64,000 nt of DNA from PALSA-612 sp963776375 (GTDB lineage: Bacteria > Actinomycetota > Thermoleophilia > Gaiellales > Gaiellaceae). Within the stretch, counting starts at the first letter, position 1, and every line of letters begins with the position of its first letter. The stretch spans positions 930,001 through 994,000 of the forward strand of contig CAVZMF010000002.1 of the NCBI GenBank assembly GCA_963776375.1. The letters run 5' to 3'. The notes under the pieces are model-generated. The model made no database searches, was not told the DNA's origin, and worked only from the letters and a program-made list of their open reading frames with translations. The position numbers and the translations under genes were made by a program. Positions 17,764 to 25,930 of this stretch are shown here, piece after piece.

Positions 17764-18837
17764 TTGTTCGAGATCACGATGCTGCCGGCAGAACAGGGCG
17801 ACGCCATTTGGATCACGTACGGATCGTCAATCGATCCGCACCACCTACTCGTCGATACGGGCATCAGGAAGACATACGACATGCTCAAGACCACAATCGA
17901 AGGCCTGCCGGTCGACGCGCGATCACTCGACCTGCTCGTGATCACGCACGTCGACTCCGACCACATCGGCGCCGCCCCGAAGCTGCTCGCCGACGACACC
18001 CTCGGCTTCCGACCGGACGACGTCTGGTTCAACGCCTGGCGTCACCTCCCACAGGTCGGCGACCGGCTCGGGCCCGTCGAAGGCGAGATGGTCAGCGCCG
18101 AACTCGACGAGCTGGGCTGGCCCTGGAACGCCGCCTTCGACGGCAAGGCTGTCGTCACACCGCCGAAGGGGCGCCTACCGACTCGTACCCTCGCAGGCGG
18201 CATGAAGCTCACGGTGCTCTCCCCGACGGCCTCGCAGCTCGAGAAGCTGCGCCCCGTCTGGGAGAAGGTCGTCCGCAAGGCAGGCCTCGACCCCGGGGTG
18301 CCCAACCCGGCGCTTCGGGAGGCGGCCCAGCGACGCGGGATTTCCGACCTCATGGGCGATCGGCTGAACGTGCGGGCCCTCGCGAGCACGAAGACCCAAC
18401 CCGACACAGCCCCTGCAAACGGCAGTACGATCGCGGTACTCGCAGAGTACGGCGACGTCAGCTGCATCCTCGCCGGCGACGCTCACCCCGACGTATTGCA
18501 GCAGGGGCTCGAGCGCCTCTGCCGGGAGCGGGGCGTCGAGCGGCTCCGAGTCGATGCCCTCAAAGTGCCCCACCACGGGAGCAAGTTCAACGTCCGGAAG
18601 ACCTGCCTCGACCTGATCGACACACGCAGGTACCTGTTCTCCACCAGCGGCAAGCAAACCGATCATCCCGACCCCGAAGGCGTCGCGCGCGTGATCATGC
18701 AAGGCGACACGCCCACCCTCTACTTCAACTACCGCGTCGATACCACCGCGATCTGGGACAACCCGCAGCTCCGGCGCGAGTACCGCTATCGAGCCACTTA
18801 TCCCGACGCCACACCCGGCCTCGTCGCCGCCCTCTGA
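17764..18837 (+). CDS. MBL-fold metallo-hydrolase (ComEC/Rec2-like), CHAT partner 2
   Basis: A 357-aa MBL-fold hydrolase with HVDSDH at residues 62-67, a CILAGDAHPD strand and a KVPHHGSKFN motif supplying later metal ligands. It is a clear relative of the MBL protein at 286-1341: the opening LFEITMLPAEQGD lines up with MLRIEFLPAERGD, and both share the GWPWNAAFDG / LPWNAAFDGG block. That alignment puts the start at TTG 17764, two bases after the CHAT 2 stop; ATG 17779 would cut off the first strand. It is probably co-translated with the CHAT protease. In the mirrored module the hydrolase may be held inactive until the protease acts, but only gene order supports that. The substrate is unknown. 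Confidence 0.82.
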   Translation: MFEITMLPAEQGDAIWITYGSSIDPHHLLVDTGIRKTYDMLKTTIEGLPVDARSLDLLVITHVDSDHIGAAPKLLADDTLGFRPDDVWFNAWRHLPQVGDRLGPVEGEMVSAELDELGWPWNAAFDGKAVVTPPKGRLPTRTLAGGMKLTVLSPTASQLEKLRPVWEKVVRKAGLDPGVPNPALREAAQRRGISDLMGDRLNVRALASTKTQPDTAPANGSTIAVLAEYGDVSCILAGDAHPDVLQQGLERLCRERGVERLRVDALKVPHHGSKFNVRKTCLDLIDTRRYLFSTSGKQTDHPDPEGVARVIMQGDTPTLYFNYRVDTTAIWDNPQLRREYRYRATYPDATPGLVAAL

Positions 18838-19068
18838 GCCGTTGCCAACGTTCACGCGCCCGACCGCGTACCTCCCCGCGTAGGCGATCCGCAGCGCTAC
18901 GGGCCCGCCCGACTCCGTTGGGGAACGCTCCGGCTGCCCAACGCGTGCCCTCCGGGCTGGCGGTACAGACGCAGGACCGCTTCGGCCACCTGACCGTCGA
19001 GCTTATCGACGCCGTTCAGACTCACGTGGACGCACGCTGGGATCACTCGTCGCCCTGGAAGCGCTGCA
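18838..19068. other. Intergenic gap between convergent genes
   Basis: This 231-base stretch lies between the stop of MBL 2 (plus) and the stop of a methyltransferase (minus). I see no convincing gene, no strong hairpin and no repeat in it. Short open frames cross it on both strands but lack starts and ribosome sites. It marks the right-hand border of the CHAT island. Confidence 0.5.
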
Positions 19069-19860
19069 TCACGATCGCGCCGCGTAGACGAGGAAGTCGT
19101 GGTCGGGCGTCGGCTCCTCGCCGTCGTAGCCGCCGCTGACCTCGACGCGCGAGAAGCCGGCGTTCCGGAGCATGAGGATGAGCTCGTCCCGGAAGTACTT
19201 GCGCATCGTGAGCGTGTGCACTTCCGACGCGACGTGCTCGGCGTCGACCCACTTGTCTGCGCGGAGCTCCATGACGACGGACTGGTCGAGCGGATCGAAC
19301 TCGATGACACGTGCCCGAAGCTCATACTCGCTCCCGTCCGCCGCGCGCGTTCTTTCACCCGGCGGCGGCCACGGCTCGGGCAGCGTCTTGCGACCGTCAC
19401 GCGTCCACAACGGCCAGCGCGGCGCGTTCGCATACGGGACCTCGTTGTCGAGCAGCAGCGATCCGCCCGGCTCGAGGCAACGATGGAACCGCCGGAGCGC
19501 CTCCTCGTCCTGTCCCCGCGTGCTGCCGAGCCCGATGACGCCGCAGGCCACGATCGTCCGGTAGCGCCTCGGCGGGTCGAGCTCGTGCAACGGCTGGACG
19601 AGCAGCGTCGGGTCGAAACCCTCAGCGCGAGCCTGCTCGCGGCAGCGGGCGATCATGTCTGCCGAGACGTCGGAGCCGTCGACGTCGTAGCCCGCCCGCA
19701 GCCAGGGCAGCAGCAGCCTCCCCGTGCCGCAGCCGGCATCGAGCGCGGGCTGTCCGGCAGCGACGAAGCGGCCGAAGTAGTCGATCTCCGGCCCGTCGGT
19801 GTTGAACGCCTCCCACCATTCGGCAACGAGTCCGTAGTGCCACGTCTGCGGCGTGCTCAC
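19069..19860 (-). CDS. SAM-dependent methyltransferase (class I)
   Basis: A 263-aa methyltransferase with the SAM-binding motif LDAGCGTGRLL, an acidic GSDVSADMIARC second strand and a YRTIVACGVIGL fourth strand. The substrate cannot be read from the sequence. The C-terminal MRKYFRDELILMLRNAGFSRVEV segment is common in UbiE/small-molecule methyltransferases. The start is GTG 19860 because a very strong GAGGAGGAGATC ribosome site precedes it; the open frame continues upstream only through non-coding-looking sequence. It stands alone, convergent with the MBL gene and 172 bases from a PfkB gene on the same strand. It is not clearly part of the CHAT island. Confidence 0.85.
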   Translation of the reverse strand: MSTPQTWHYGLVAEWWEAFNTDGPEIDYFGRFVAAGQPALDAGCGTGRLLLPWLRAGYDVDGSDVSADMIARCREQARAEGFDPTLLVQPLHELDPPRRYRTIVACGVIGLGSTRGQDEEALRRFHRCLEPGGSLLLDNEVPYANAPRWPLWTRDGRKTLPEPWPPPGERTRAADGSEYELRARVIEFDPLDQSVVMELRADKWVDAEHVASEVHTLTMRKYFRDELILMLRNAGFSRVEVSGGYDGEEPTPDHDFLVYAARS

Positions 19861-20032
19861 GATCTCCTCCTCGTGTCGTCTCTCGCTCGCGCGGCCCATC
19901 GGGCCGGCGACTGGGTCAATCCTCAGCAGCTGCGAGCGGACTTACACGCCGCGATCATCACGCCCGGCGTGGCGGATGTCAACAGACCGCGCCGAGCAGG
20001 CCCCATTGAGGATCCGCCCTTACGGACAACGA

Positions 20033-20854
20033 CTAGCGGTCTCGGTCCAGCTCGAGCTGGCCGGCGAAGGCGCCGCGACCGGTGAGCTCGGCGGCGCCAC
20101 AGCGGGCGGCGAGCGCGACCGCGCTTTCGGGGCTCATGCCGGCCCCGAGCCCGTAGGTGAGCCCGGCGGCGAACGAGTCGCCCGCGCCGTACGTGTCGAC
20201 AACGGGCCCCGGAAGCGGCGCCGCCGCGAAGCGTCCGCCCGGCGTCATCGTGCCGCCGTCGGCTCCCGCAGTCGCGACGTACAGGCGCGGCGCCGGGTCG
20301 AGCTCGCCCGGCTCGTACGTCTCTCCCGCGTCGCGGCCGCTGCCGACCAGCGCGTCCAGCTCGACGTGCGCCTCGCGCAGTGTCGCCAGCGTGCGCGGCG
20401 TGGCCGTCAGCACGCGCGCCGCCCGAGCCGCTCGGAGAGCCTCGACGTCCCCGCCCGTGAAGTAGACGCAGTCGATCTCGCGGAGCTCGTCCCAGGGCAG
20501 TGGGTCGCTGCCGCGCGGCACGAGCCGGTCGCCGATGACCGTGATCGTCCGCTCGCCGCGGGCGTCCACGAACGTCACCGCGCGGCGCTGCGGCTCGTCG
20601 CGCCAGGCCACGTGCAGCCGCAGACCCAGGTCGGAGAGCTCCCGGTGGGCGCGGCGGCCGAGGTCGTCGTCCCCGAGAGCGGTGAAGAAGCCCGCGCCGC
20701 CGGCCAGCTTGCAGAGCTGGACCGCCGCGACCGCGCCTCCTCCGGCCGGCTCGTCCCAGGCGTCGCTCACGTGCACGATCTCGCCCGGGGTCGGCACGTG
20801 CGGGACGCGCAGGAACTCGACCCATTCGACGTGCCCGACGACGGCCACCCGCAT
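20033..20854 (-). CDS. PfkB-family sugar kinase
   Basis: A 273-aa ribokinase/PfkB-family carbohydrate kinase. The substrate-side signature GGGAVAAVQLCKLAGG lies near 37-52, and the ATP/anion-hole motif DTYGAGDSFAAGL, with its catalytic Asp, lies near 219-231. The family phosphorylates sugars or nucleosides. The specific substrate is not predictable here, and the protein is slightly shorter than most ribokinases (about 300 aa). It starts at ATG 20854, 42 bases from the divergent sigma factor gene, so the two share an upstream region. No sugar transporter or other catabolic gene is adjacent. Confidence 0.87.
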   Translation of the reverse strand: MRVAVVGHVEWVEFLRVPHVPTPGEIVHVSDAWDEPAGGGAVAAVQLCKLAGGAGFFTALGDDDLGRRAHRELSDLGLRLHVAWRDEPQRRAVTFVDARGERTITVIGDRLVPRGSDPLPWDELREIDCVYFTGGDVEALRAARAARVLTATPRTLATLREAHVELDALVGSGRDAGETYEPGELDPAPRLYVATAGADGGTMTPGGRFAAAPLPGPVVDTYGAGDSFAAGLTYGLGAGMSPESAVALAARCGAAELTGRGAFAGQLELDRDR

Positions 20855-20896
20855 CCCGGCAGTCTCACATCACGACGCGCCCGCGCGTTTGTACGG

Positions 20897-21367
20897 ATGA
20901 TGGGGGTCGTGACAGTGCCACCGTTCGAGCGGTTCTACGAGGAGCATCGTGGCGTGGTCTTCGGAATGCTGGTGAAGCGGCTCGGCCGCGAGCGCGCCGA
21001 GGACGCGTTCCAGGAGACGTTCCTCCGCGCCCTCCGGGCCTATCCGAAGCTCCGCGACGGGCACAACCTGCGCGCCTGGGTGCTGACCATCGCCGGCAAC
21101 GTGGCGACCGACGAACACCGCCGCGGGAAGCTCTGGAGCGGGGCCGAGGTGCCGGACATGGAGTCGGTCGACGAGCCGCCCGGCTACGAGGAGCTCCGCG
21201 AGCTGACCGCCGAGCTACCGCCGAAGGAGCGGGCTGCGGTCGTGCTCCGGTACGGCTACGACCTCGACTACCAGCGCATCGGCGCCGTGCTCGGGTCGAG
21301 CGCGGAGGCCGCGCGCCAGGCGGCGTCCTCGGGGGTGCGCCGCCTGCGACGAAAGGAGTTGTCATGA
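20897..21367 (+). CDS. ECF-type RNA polymerase sigma factor
   Basis: A 156-aa sigma-70 family factor of ECF size. Region 2 spans about 10-75 (FYEEHRGVVFGMLVKRLG, then DAFQETFLRALRAY, then LRAWVLTIAGNVATDEHRR). Region 4 spans about 100-153 (LPPKERAAVVLRYGYDLDYQRIGAVLG with a helix-turn-helix). ATG 20897, ATG 20900 and GTG 20909 are all possible starts; a GGGGG run sits just before the GTG. The stop overlaps the start of ogt by four bases (ATGA), so the factor and the DNA-repair protein are co-translated. No anti-sigma gene is adjacent. It may activate its own operon in response to alkylation, by inference. Confidence 0.85.
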   Translation: MMGVVTVPPFERFYEEHRGVVFGMLVKRLGRERAEDAFQETFLRALRAYPKLRDGHNLRAWVLTIAGNVATDEHRRGKLWSGAEVPDMESVDEPPGYEELRELTAELPPKERAAVVLRYGYDLDYQRIGAVLGSSAEAARQAASSGVRRLRRKELS

Positions 21368-21921
21368 CCGTATCGCCCGATCTCGACCGCCGCTTCCGCG
21401 AGGCCGCCGCCGCCGCGGGGCTGATCGACGCGGCGTTCGACCTTGCCGACACGCCGATCGGCACGCTGCTCGTGGCGGCGACCGACCGGGGCCTCTGTCA
21501 GATCTCGTTCGATCCCGACCGCGGCGTCGACGAGCTGTCGCACGCGCTCGGCCGGCGCGTGCTCCGCGTGCCCGGAAAGCTCGACTTCGCCCGCCGGGAG
21601 CTCGACGAGTACTTCGAGGGACGGCGGACCGAATTCGACATGACGCTCGACATCGGGCGGGTCGCGGACTTCCACCGGGTCGTTCTCGGCGAGCTCGCCC
21701 TCGTCCCCTACGGCCAGGTCACGACCTACGGCGCACTGGCCGCCAGGGTCGGCCGGCCGCGCGCGGCTCGGGCGGTGGGCGTGGTCATGAACCGGAACCC
21801 GATCCCGATCGTCCTGCCCTGCCACCGCGTGATCGGCGCCAACGGCAGCCTGACCGGCTACGGGGGCGGCCTCGACCGCAAGCAGGCGCTGCTCGAGCTC
21901 GAGGGCGCGCTGCTCACCTGA
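21364..21921 (+). CDS. ogt: Methylated-DNA-protein-cysteine methyltransferase
   Basis: A 185-aa O6-alkylguanine-DNA alkyltransferase. The active-site motif PCHRVI is intact with acceptor Cys153, preceded by YGQVTTYGALAARVG and RAVGVVMNRNP, which bind the flipped base and DNA. The protein repairs O6-methylguanine by irreversible transfer of the methyl group to its own cysteine. It overlaps the upstream ECF sigma gene by four bases and is followed seven bases later by a perfect palindrome that probably ends transcription. Unlike Ada, it has no N-terminal regulatory domain, so the sigma factor could supply regulation instead. Confidence 0.95.
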   Translation: MTVSPDLDRRFREAAAAAGLIDAAFDLADTPIGTLLVAATDRGLCQISFDPDRGVDELSHALGRRVLRVPGKLDFARRELDEYFEGRRTEFDMTLDIGRVADFHRVVLGELALVPYGQVTTYGALAARVGRPRAARAVGVVMNRNPIPIVLPCHRVIGANGSLTGYGGGLDRKQALLELEGALLT

Positions 21922-21927
21922 GCCCGC

Positions 21928-21957
21928 ATGGGGGACAGACTTCAGTCTGTCCCCCAT
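21928..21957. terminator. Perfect 14-bp palindrome between convergent genes
   Basis: Both arms (ATGGGGGACAGACT and its exact complement) are separated by only two bases. The element lies six bases after the ogt stop and six bases before the stop of the convergent gene at 21964. It would form a very stable hairpin from either strand and so suits a bidirectional terminator. There is no T-run. The symmetry and G-run ends also resemble REP-type dispersed repeats, so it may be a mobile palindrome reused as a terminator. Confidence 0.6.
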
Positions 21958-21963
21958 TCCTTG

Positions 21964-22416
21964 TCAGGGCGCGTCGAGGAACGCGCAGAGCCGCGCGTCG
22001 CCGGGGAGGGGCGAGGGGCCGATCTTCGTCACGACGCGCGGGCCGCCGCTGACGCCGACCTCGTCGCCGACTCGCGGCGGCTCGCCGGCCCGGCTGAGGA
22101 GCTCGTAGCCGGCCGGAGCCCAGACGAAGAGCAGGTGCCCAGGGTCGGCGTTCGTGTCCGCCTCGTCGGCCTCGGGCTCGAGCTCGGCCGCGGCCACCCG
22201 CGTCCTGAGCAGGTCGATGCCGCGCGCGCCCTCCTCCTGCTGCCCGAGCAGCTCCGCGAGCTGCTCGCGGGTCATCCAGCCGTGGTCGACGATCACCTCG
22301 CCGAGCTGCTTCCCGCTCGACAGATGCTCGGCCAGCGCCACCTCGAGCTGGGCTTCGTCCAGCAGGCCGAGCTGAAGCACCAGCTGCCCGAGCGGCATCG
22401 GCTTCGGCTCGTCCAT
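21964..22416 (-). CDS. Orphan GspE/PilB N-terminal (MshEN-like) domain protein
   Basis: A 150-aa protein. Residues 8-62 fit the N-terminal domain of type II secretion/type IV pilus ATPases (GQLVLQLGLLDEAQLEVAL, then GKQLGEVIVDHGWMTREQLAELL), a module that in MshE and PilB binds cyclic di-GMP. No ATPase domain follows. The C-terminal 80 residues are acidic, then form a compact beta segment I do not recognise. It starts at ATG 22416, divergent from the PPOX gene 48 bases away. It could be a stand-alone nucleotide-binding adaptor; no pilus gene is nearby to support a pilus role. Confidence 0.75.
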   Translation of the reverse strand: MDEPKPMPLGQLVLQLGLLDEAQLEVALAEHLSSGKQLGEVIVDHGWMTREQLAELLGQQEEGARGIDLLRTRVAAAELEPEADEADTNADPGHLLFVWAPAGYELLSRAGEPPRVGDEVGVSGGPRVVTKIGPSPLPGDARLCAFLDAP

Positions 22417-22463
22417 ACGCTCAGTATCGCGGCTCCGGCTCTGCGCTCGAGTACGATCCGAGC

Positions 22464-23096
22464 ATGGCCACGATCTCCGGCATCACGACCGAAGCGGAGC
22501 TGCGCGAGCTGATCGGCAACCCGCAGGAGCTCGTCGTCTCGAAGATCGCGACGCGTCTCAACGACCTCACGCGGCAGTTCATCGAGCGCGCGCCGTTCAT
22601 GTGCCTGGCCACGTCCGCCCCGGACGGCAGCTGCGACGTTAGCCCGCGCGGCGACCCCGCCGGCTTCGTGCGCATCCTGGACGAGCGCACGCTGCTGATC
22701 CCCGACCGACCGGGCAACCGCATCGCCGACTCGCTGCGCAACATCCTCGTCAACCCGCACGTGGGCCTCCTCTTCCTCGTGCCGGGGATCGGCGACACGT
22801 TCCGCGTCAACGGCCGGGCGACGCTCGTCACGGACGAGGAGCTGCTGGCCGGAAGCGAGGTCGAGGGCAAGGCCCCGAAGCTCGGCATCCTCGTGGAGAT
22901 CGACGAGGCGTACACGCAGTGCTCGAAGGCGCTCATACGGTCCGACCTCTGGAACCCGGAGCAGCACATCGACCGCTCGGAACTGCCGAGCTCGGGCGAG
23001 ATCATGCGCGCCGTGCGCGAGGACGAGAGCTTCGACGCGGAGGAGTACGACCGCGCCCGCGCGGAGCGCTACGCCCGCCGCGACGGCCTGTACTGA
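22464..23096 (+). CDS. PPOX-class FMN-dependent flavoprotein (MSMEG_1061-like)
   Basis: A 210-aa protein of the pyridoxamine 5'-phosphate oxidase-like split-barrel family. Visible features are FMCLATSAPDGSCDVSPRGDP and LLIPDRPGNRIADSLRNIL, which contact FMN in this family, and a C-terminal CSKALIRSDLW segment typical of the MSMEG_1061-type subgroup. The family includes F420- and FMN-dependent reductases of unknown physiological substrate, common in actinobacteria. Start ATG 22464 has no strong ribosome site. The gene stands alone between a divergent GspE-domain gene and a convergent response regulator. Confidence 0.85.
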   Translation: MATISGITTEAELRELIGNPQELVVSKIATRLNDLTRQFIERAPFMCLATSAPDGSCDVSPRGDPAGFVRILDERTLLIPDRPGNRIADSLRNILVNPHVGLLFLVPGIGDTFRVNGRATLVTDEELLAGSEVEGKAPKLGILVEIDEAYTQCSKALIRSDLWNPEQHIDRSELPSSGEIMRAVREDESFDAEEYDRARAERYARRDGLY

Positions 23097-23161
23097 GCAA
23101 AGACCTGGCGGCATCACCTCGCCGGTCGTCGGCGCGTTCGTGCCGCTCGGCCGCTGACCCG

Positions 23162-23848
23162 TCAGCCTGTCGGCAGCATCAGGCGATAGCCCACCCCCCA
23201 GATGTTCAGCACGTACGGCGTGTCGGTCGCCTCGGCCAGGCGGCGGCGCAACCGGCTCGCGTGCGAGTCCAAAGTCCTGGTACGGCCGACGGAGCGGTAG
23301 CCCCACACGTCCTTGAGCAGCTCGTCCTTCGGGAACACGTGCGTCGGGCGGGAGGCGAGCTTCGCCAGCAGGTCGAACTGCCGGGCAGGGAGCGGCAGCA
23401 GCTCGCCGCCGACGGTCAGGCAGCGGGTCGAGCGGTCGATCCGGAGGTCGCCAACCTCGATCAGCATCGCCGGCGCCGGAGAGACGCGGCGCAGCACGGC
23501 GCGGATCCGGGCCAGCAGCTCGTCGTACTCGAACGGCCGGCAGACGACGTCGTCGGCGCCGCGGTCGAAGGCGCGAACGCGGTCGATGGCGTCAGCCTCC
23601 TCCGGGCCGAGCACGATCACCGGTACGTCGCGATTCCAGGAGCGGCCCGGCTCACCCTGGCGCAGCCGACGGCAGACGTCGAGCTCGCCGCCCAGGAGCA
23701 CGAGGTCCGGCCGCGCCTGCTCGGCCAGCGACAGCGCCACCTCGCCGTCTTCCGTCCGCAGCACGTCGAACCCGTCCTCCGAGAGGTGCCGCTCCAGGAA
23801 CCCGCCGGTCTCCACCTCCGGCTCGGCGATCAGCAGCGCACAGGACAT
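23162..23848 (-). CDS. OmpR/PhoB-type response regulator with degenerate receiver
   Basis: A 228-aa protein with an N-terminal receiver-like domain (1-118) and a C-terminal winged helix (about 130-226) that is well conserved (ARQFDLLAKLASRP, WGYRSVGRTRTLDSHASRLRRRL, NIWGVGYRL). In the receiver, the strand that should carry the phosphoacceptor reads DLVLLGGELD, with Gly where Asp is expected, and the acidic pocket is reduced to AEPEVE. The conserved Lys is replaced in VVCRPFEY. It is thus probably not controlled by phosphorylation in the usual way. No kinase gene is adjacent. The start is ATG 23848; the open frame runs on upstream only because of the adjacent frameshifted gene. Confidence 0.85.
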   Translation of the reverse strand: MSCALLIAEPEVETGGFLERHLSEDGFDVLRTEDGEVALSLAEQARPDLVLLGGELDVCRRLRQGEPGRSWNRDVPVIVLGPEEADAIDRVRAFDRGADDVVCRPFEYDELLARIRAVLRRVSPAPAMLIEVGDLRIDRSTRCLTVGGELLPLPARQFDLLAKLASRPTHVFPKDELLKDVWGYRSVGRTRTLDSHASRLRRRLAEATDTPYVLNIWGVGYRLMLPTG

Positions 23849-23928
23849 GAGCCGACGGTAGCCGCGCTCCCACGGCCCGTCCAGATGTCCTTTCGCACAG
23901 CTTCGTGACTTTCCGCGAACAGCTCTGT

Positions 23929-25606
23929 CTACAACCGCCCGGAGCGGACCACGCCCCAGAGAAGCCAGACGCTGAGCACGCCGGAGAGGATGAAACCGAC
24001 GAGCGCGATCACGTGCAGGCCGAGGACGTGCGGGCCCCCGGTCGCGAACACGCCGATCAGGCTCGACCCGATCAGGCCGCCGGCGGCGACGAGCGCGATC
24101 ACGAGCCGGTTGAAGCCCTGCTCGATCCGGGGCATGAACTCGTCGAGGCCCTTGTGCACGTAGCCGACCTCGATCTGTCCGTCGCGGAGCTGTTCGAGCA
24201 AGTCGTGCCACTGGTAGGGCGCCTCGCGCAGCACCCGCGCCAGCCCGAAGGCCTCCTTCTGCGCGTCCGCCAGCACCCGGCGCGGCGTGTAGCGGCTGAT
24301 CATCAGGTCGCGCGCGTACGGCTGGGCGACCTCGAAGACGTTGAAGTCCGGGTAGAGCTCGATCGCCGACCGAGCCGAGCGTCGCGACCGTCTTGTCGAG
24401 CATGACGAAGCGCGTCGGCAGCCGCAGGTTCATCGCGTACACGGCCGAGAACGCCTCGCGGATGAGCTGCAGCGGGTCGATCTCGGAGAGCCGCGAGCCG
24501 TAGTAGCGGTCGTAGAGCTCGCGGATGTAGGCGACGAACTCGTCCTCGCGGCTCCTGTCGTAGCGGACGCCGAGATCGGCGAGCCGTCTCGGCAGCATCT
24601 CGACGTTCTCGCTCGCGGCGTCGATGAACAGCCGCGTCAGCTTGGTCATGTCGTCGTCGGACAGCTTCCCGGCGAGGCCGAAGTCGACGAGGCCGATCCG
24701 CTCCCTGTCGAGCACGAGGATGTTCGCCGGGTGCGGGTCGCCGTGGAACATCCCGTGCTTGAAGATCATCGTCATCCATGCCTCGGTCATCAGGTACGCG
24801 AGCCGCCGGCGCTCCTCGACCGTGTACTCGTCCAGTTCGACGTCCTGCAACTGGACGCCCTCGAGGTACTCGAGCGTGAGGACGCGCGCCCGCGTGTAGC
24901 TCCAGATCACCTTCGGGATCTGGACGTGCGGGTCGCCTGCGAAGTTGCGGCGGAACGCCTGGGCGTTTCGGGCCTCGTGGCGGTAGTCGAGCTCCTGCCG
25001 GATCGAGCGGCCGAACTCGTCCACGAGGCCGCGCGCGTCGACGAAGTCGAGGGCCCGAACGCGCTCCTTCGTGATCTTCGCGGCCTGGTAGAGCAGCTGG
25101 ATGTCGGCGTCGATCTGCTTGGGTGCGTTCGGCCGCTGCACCTTGACCGCGACACGGCTGCCGTTGGGAAGGGTCGCGTCGTGCACCTGGCCGATCGAGG
25201 CGGCGGCGATCGGCCGCTCCGAGAACTCCACGAACAGCTTCTCGATCGGGAGGCCGAGCTCGGCCTGGACGACCTGCTCGACCTGCTCGTAGGGGAACGG
25301 CGTGACGTCGTCCTGGAGTTTCCGCAGCTCGACGATGATGTCCGGCGGCACGACGTCCGGCCGCGTCGAAAGTAGCTGCCCGAATTTGACGAACGTCGGG
25401 CCGAGCTCGTCGAACATCTCCCGCAGGTGCTCGCCGCGGTGCGAGCGGTCGCTCTCGACAGGGACGACCTTCGAGCCCCAGGGCAGCAGGTCGGTCAGGC
25501 GGTGGCGCGCGAAGAAGTAGCCGAACCCGTGCTTGACCGCGACCTGGGCGATCTCGGAAATGCGCCCGAGGTTGCGCGTCGGCGAAGCCTTCGGCTGCGT
25601 GGCCAT
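23929..25606 (-). pseudogene. UbiB/ABC1 (AarF-like) kinase, interrupted by a one-base insertion
   Basis: This encodes an ABC1-family atypical kinase of about 558 aa. Visible are the FVKFGQ KxGQ-type motif, an AAASIGQVH glycine-rich loop, MFHGDPHPANIL and LVDFGLAGK, and two C-terminal membrane helices that anchor the family. The frame from ATG 25606 is good until about 24366, where it shifts. The remainder (AIELYPDFNVFEVAQPYARD onward) continues in another frame to the stop at 23929. Removing one C from the CC at 24366-24367 restores the full protein. Either the gene is recently broken or the base is an assembly error. UbiB-like proteins support quinone biosynthesis or lipid transport. The nearby UbiK-like gene suggests a shared quinone role. 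Confidence 0.8.
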
Positions 25607-25651
25607 GCGCTCATTGTGCACGCGCGACCAGGACGTGCCTGCTGCGGCGCT

Positions 25652-25930
25652 CTAGGGCTGCGGCGGCGGGGGCGCGGGCTGCCCGGACTCGACGCGGCTC
25701 TCCGTCAGGCGTAGCCGGTGCTCGAGCTGGGCCACCCGGAGCTCGAGCTCGTCGAAGGACTCGCGGGAAACGAGGCCGAGTTGGTCGAAGACGGTGTGCA
25801 GGCTCGCTCCGGCGCGTTCCGTCACGCGCGAGGCGTCTCCGCGCCAGCGCGTCAGGGCCTCCTCGATCGCGCGCCGCACCTCGTCGAGGAGCTCGCCCGA
25901 GTCCGCGTCGCGCTCGGGGTCGGCCACCAT
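25652..25930 (-). CDS. UbiK/BMFP-like coiled-coil protein
   Basis: A 92-aa protein. The second half (LGLVSRESFDELELRVAQLEHRLRL) strongly resembles the C-terminal coiled coil of the UbiK/BMFP family, small trimeric membrane-associated accessory factors of quinone biosynthesis. The first half is amphipathic, and the last residues are a proline tail. The start at ATG 25930 shares one base with the SecDF stop (TGATG). Immediately downstream is the frameshifted UbiB-like kinase. A UbiK-like and a UbiB-like gene side by side support a shared role in quinone or membrane-lipid metabolism; actinobacteria normally make menaquinone, so the exact role is unclear. Confidence 0.6.
   Translation of the reverse strand: MVADPERDADSGELLDEVRRAIEEALTRWRGDASRVTERAGASLHTVFDQLGLVSRESFDELELRVAQLEHRLRLTESRVESGQPAPPPPQP

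Noticed and set aside
1..18837. A gasdermin or CRISPR type III-E system with CHAT
   Set aside because: No gasdermin-like small protein, no Cas gene and no repeat-spacer array was visible near the CHAT genes.
18897..19433. A minus-strand open frame beyond the methyltransferase
   Set aside because: It is mostly antisense or frame-shadow of the methyltransferase, and the remaining part is basic and low-complexity with no start or ribosome site.
23162..25621. A single 819-aa fusion of ABC1 kinase and response regulator
   Set aside because: The middle part is out-of-frame text. A one-base shift and an internal ATG with good homology show two separate genes.
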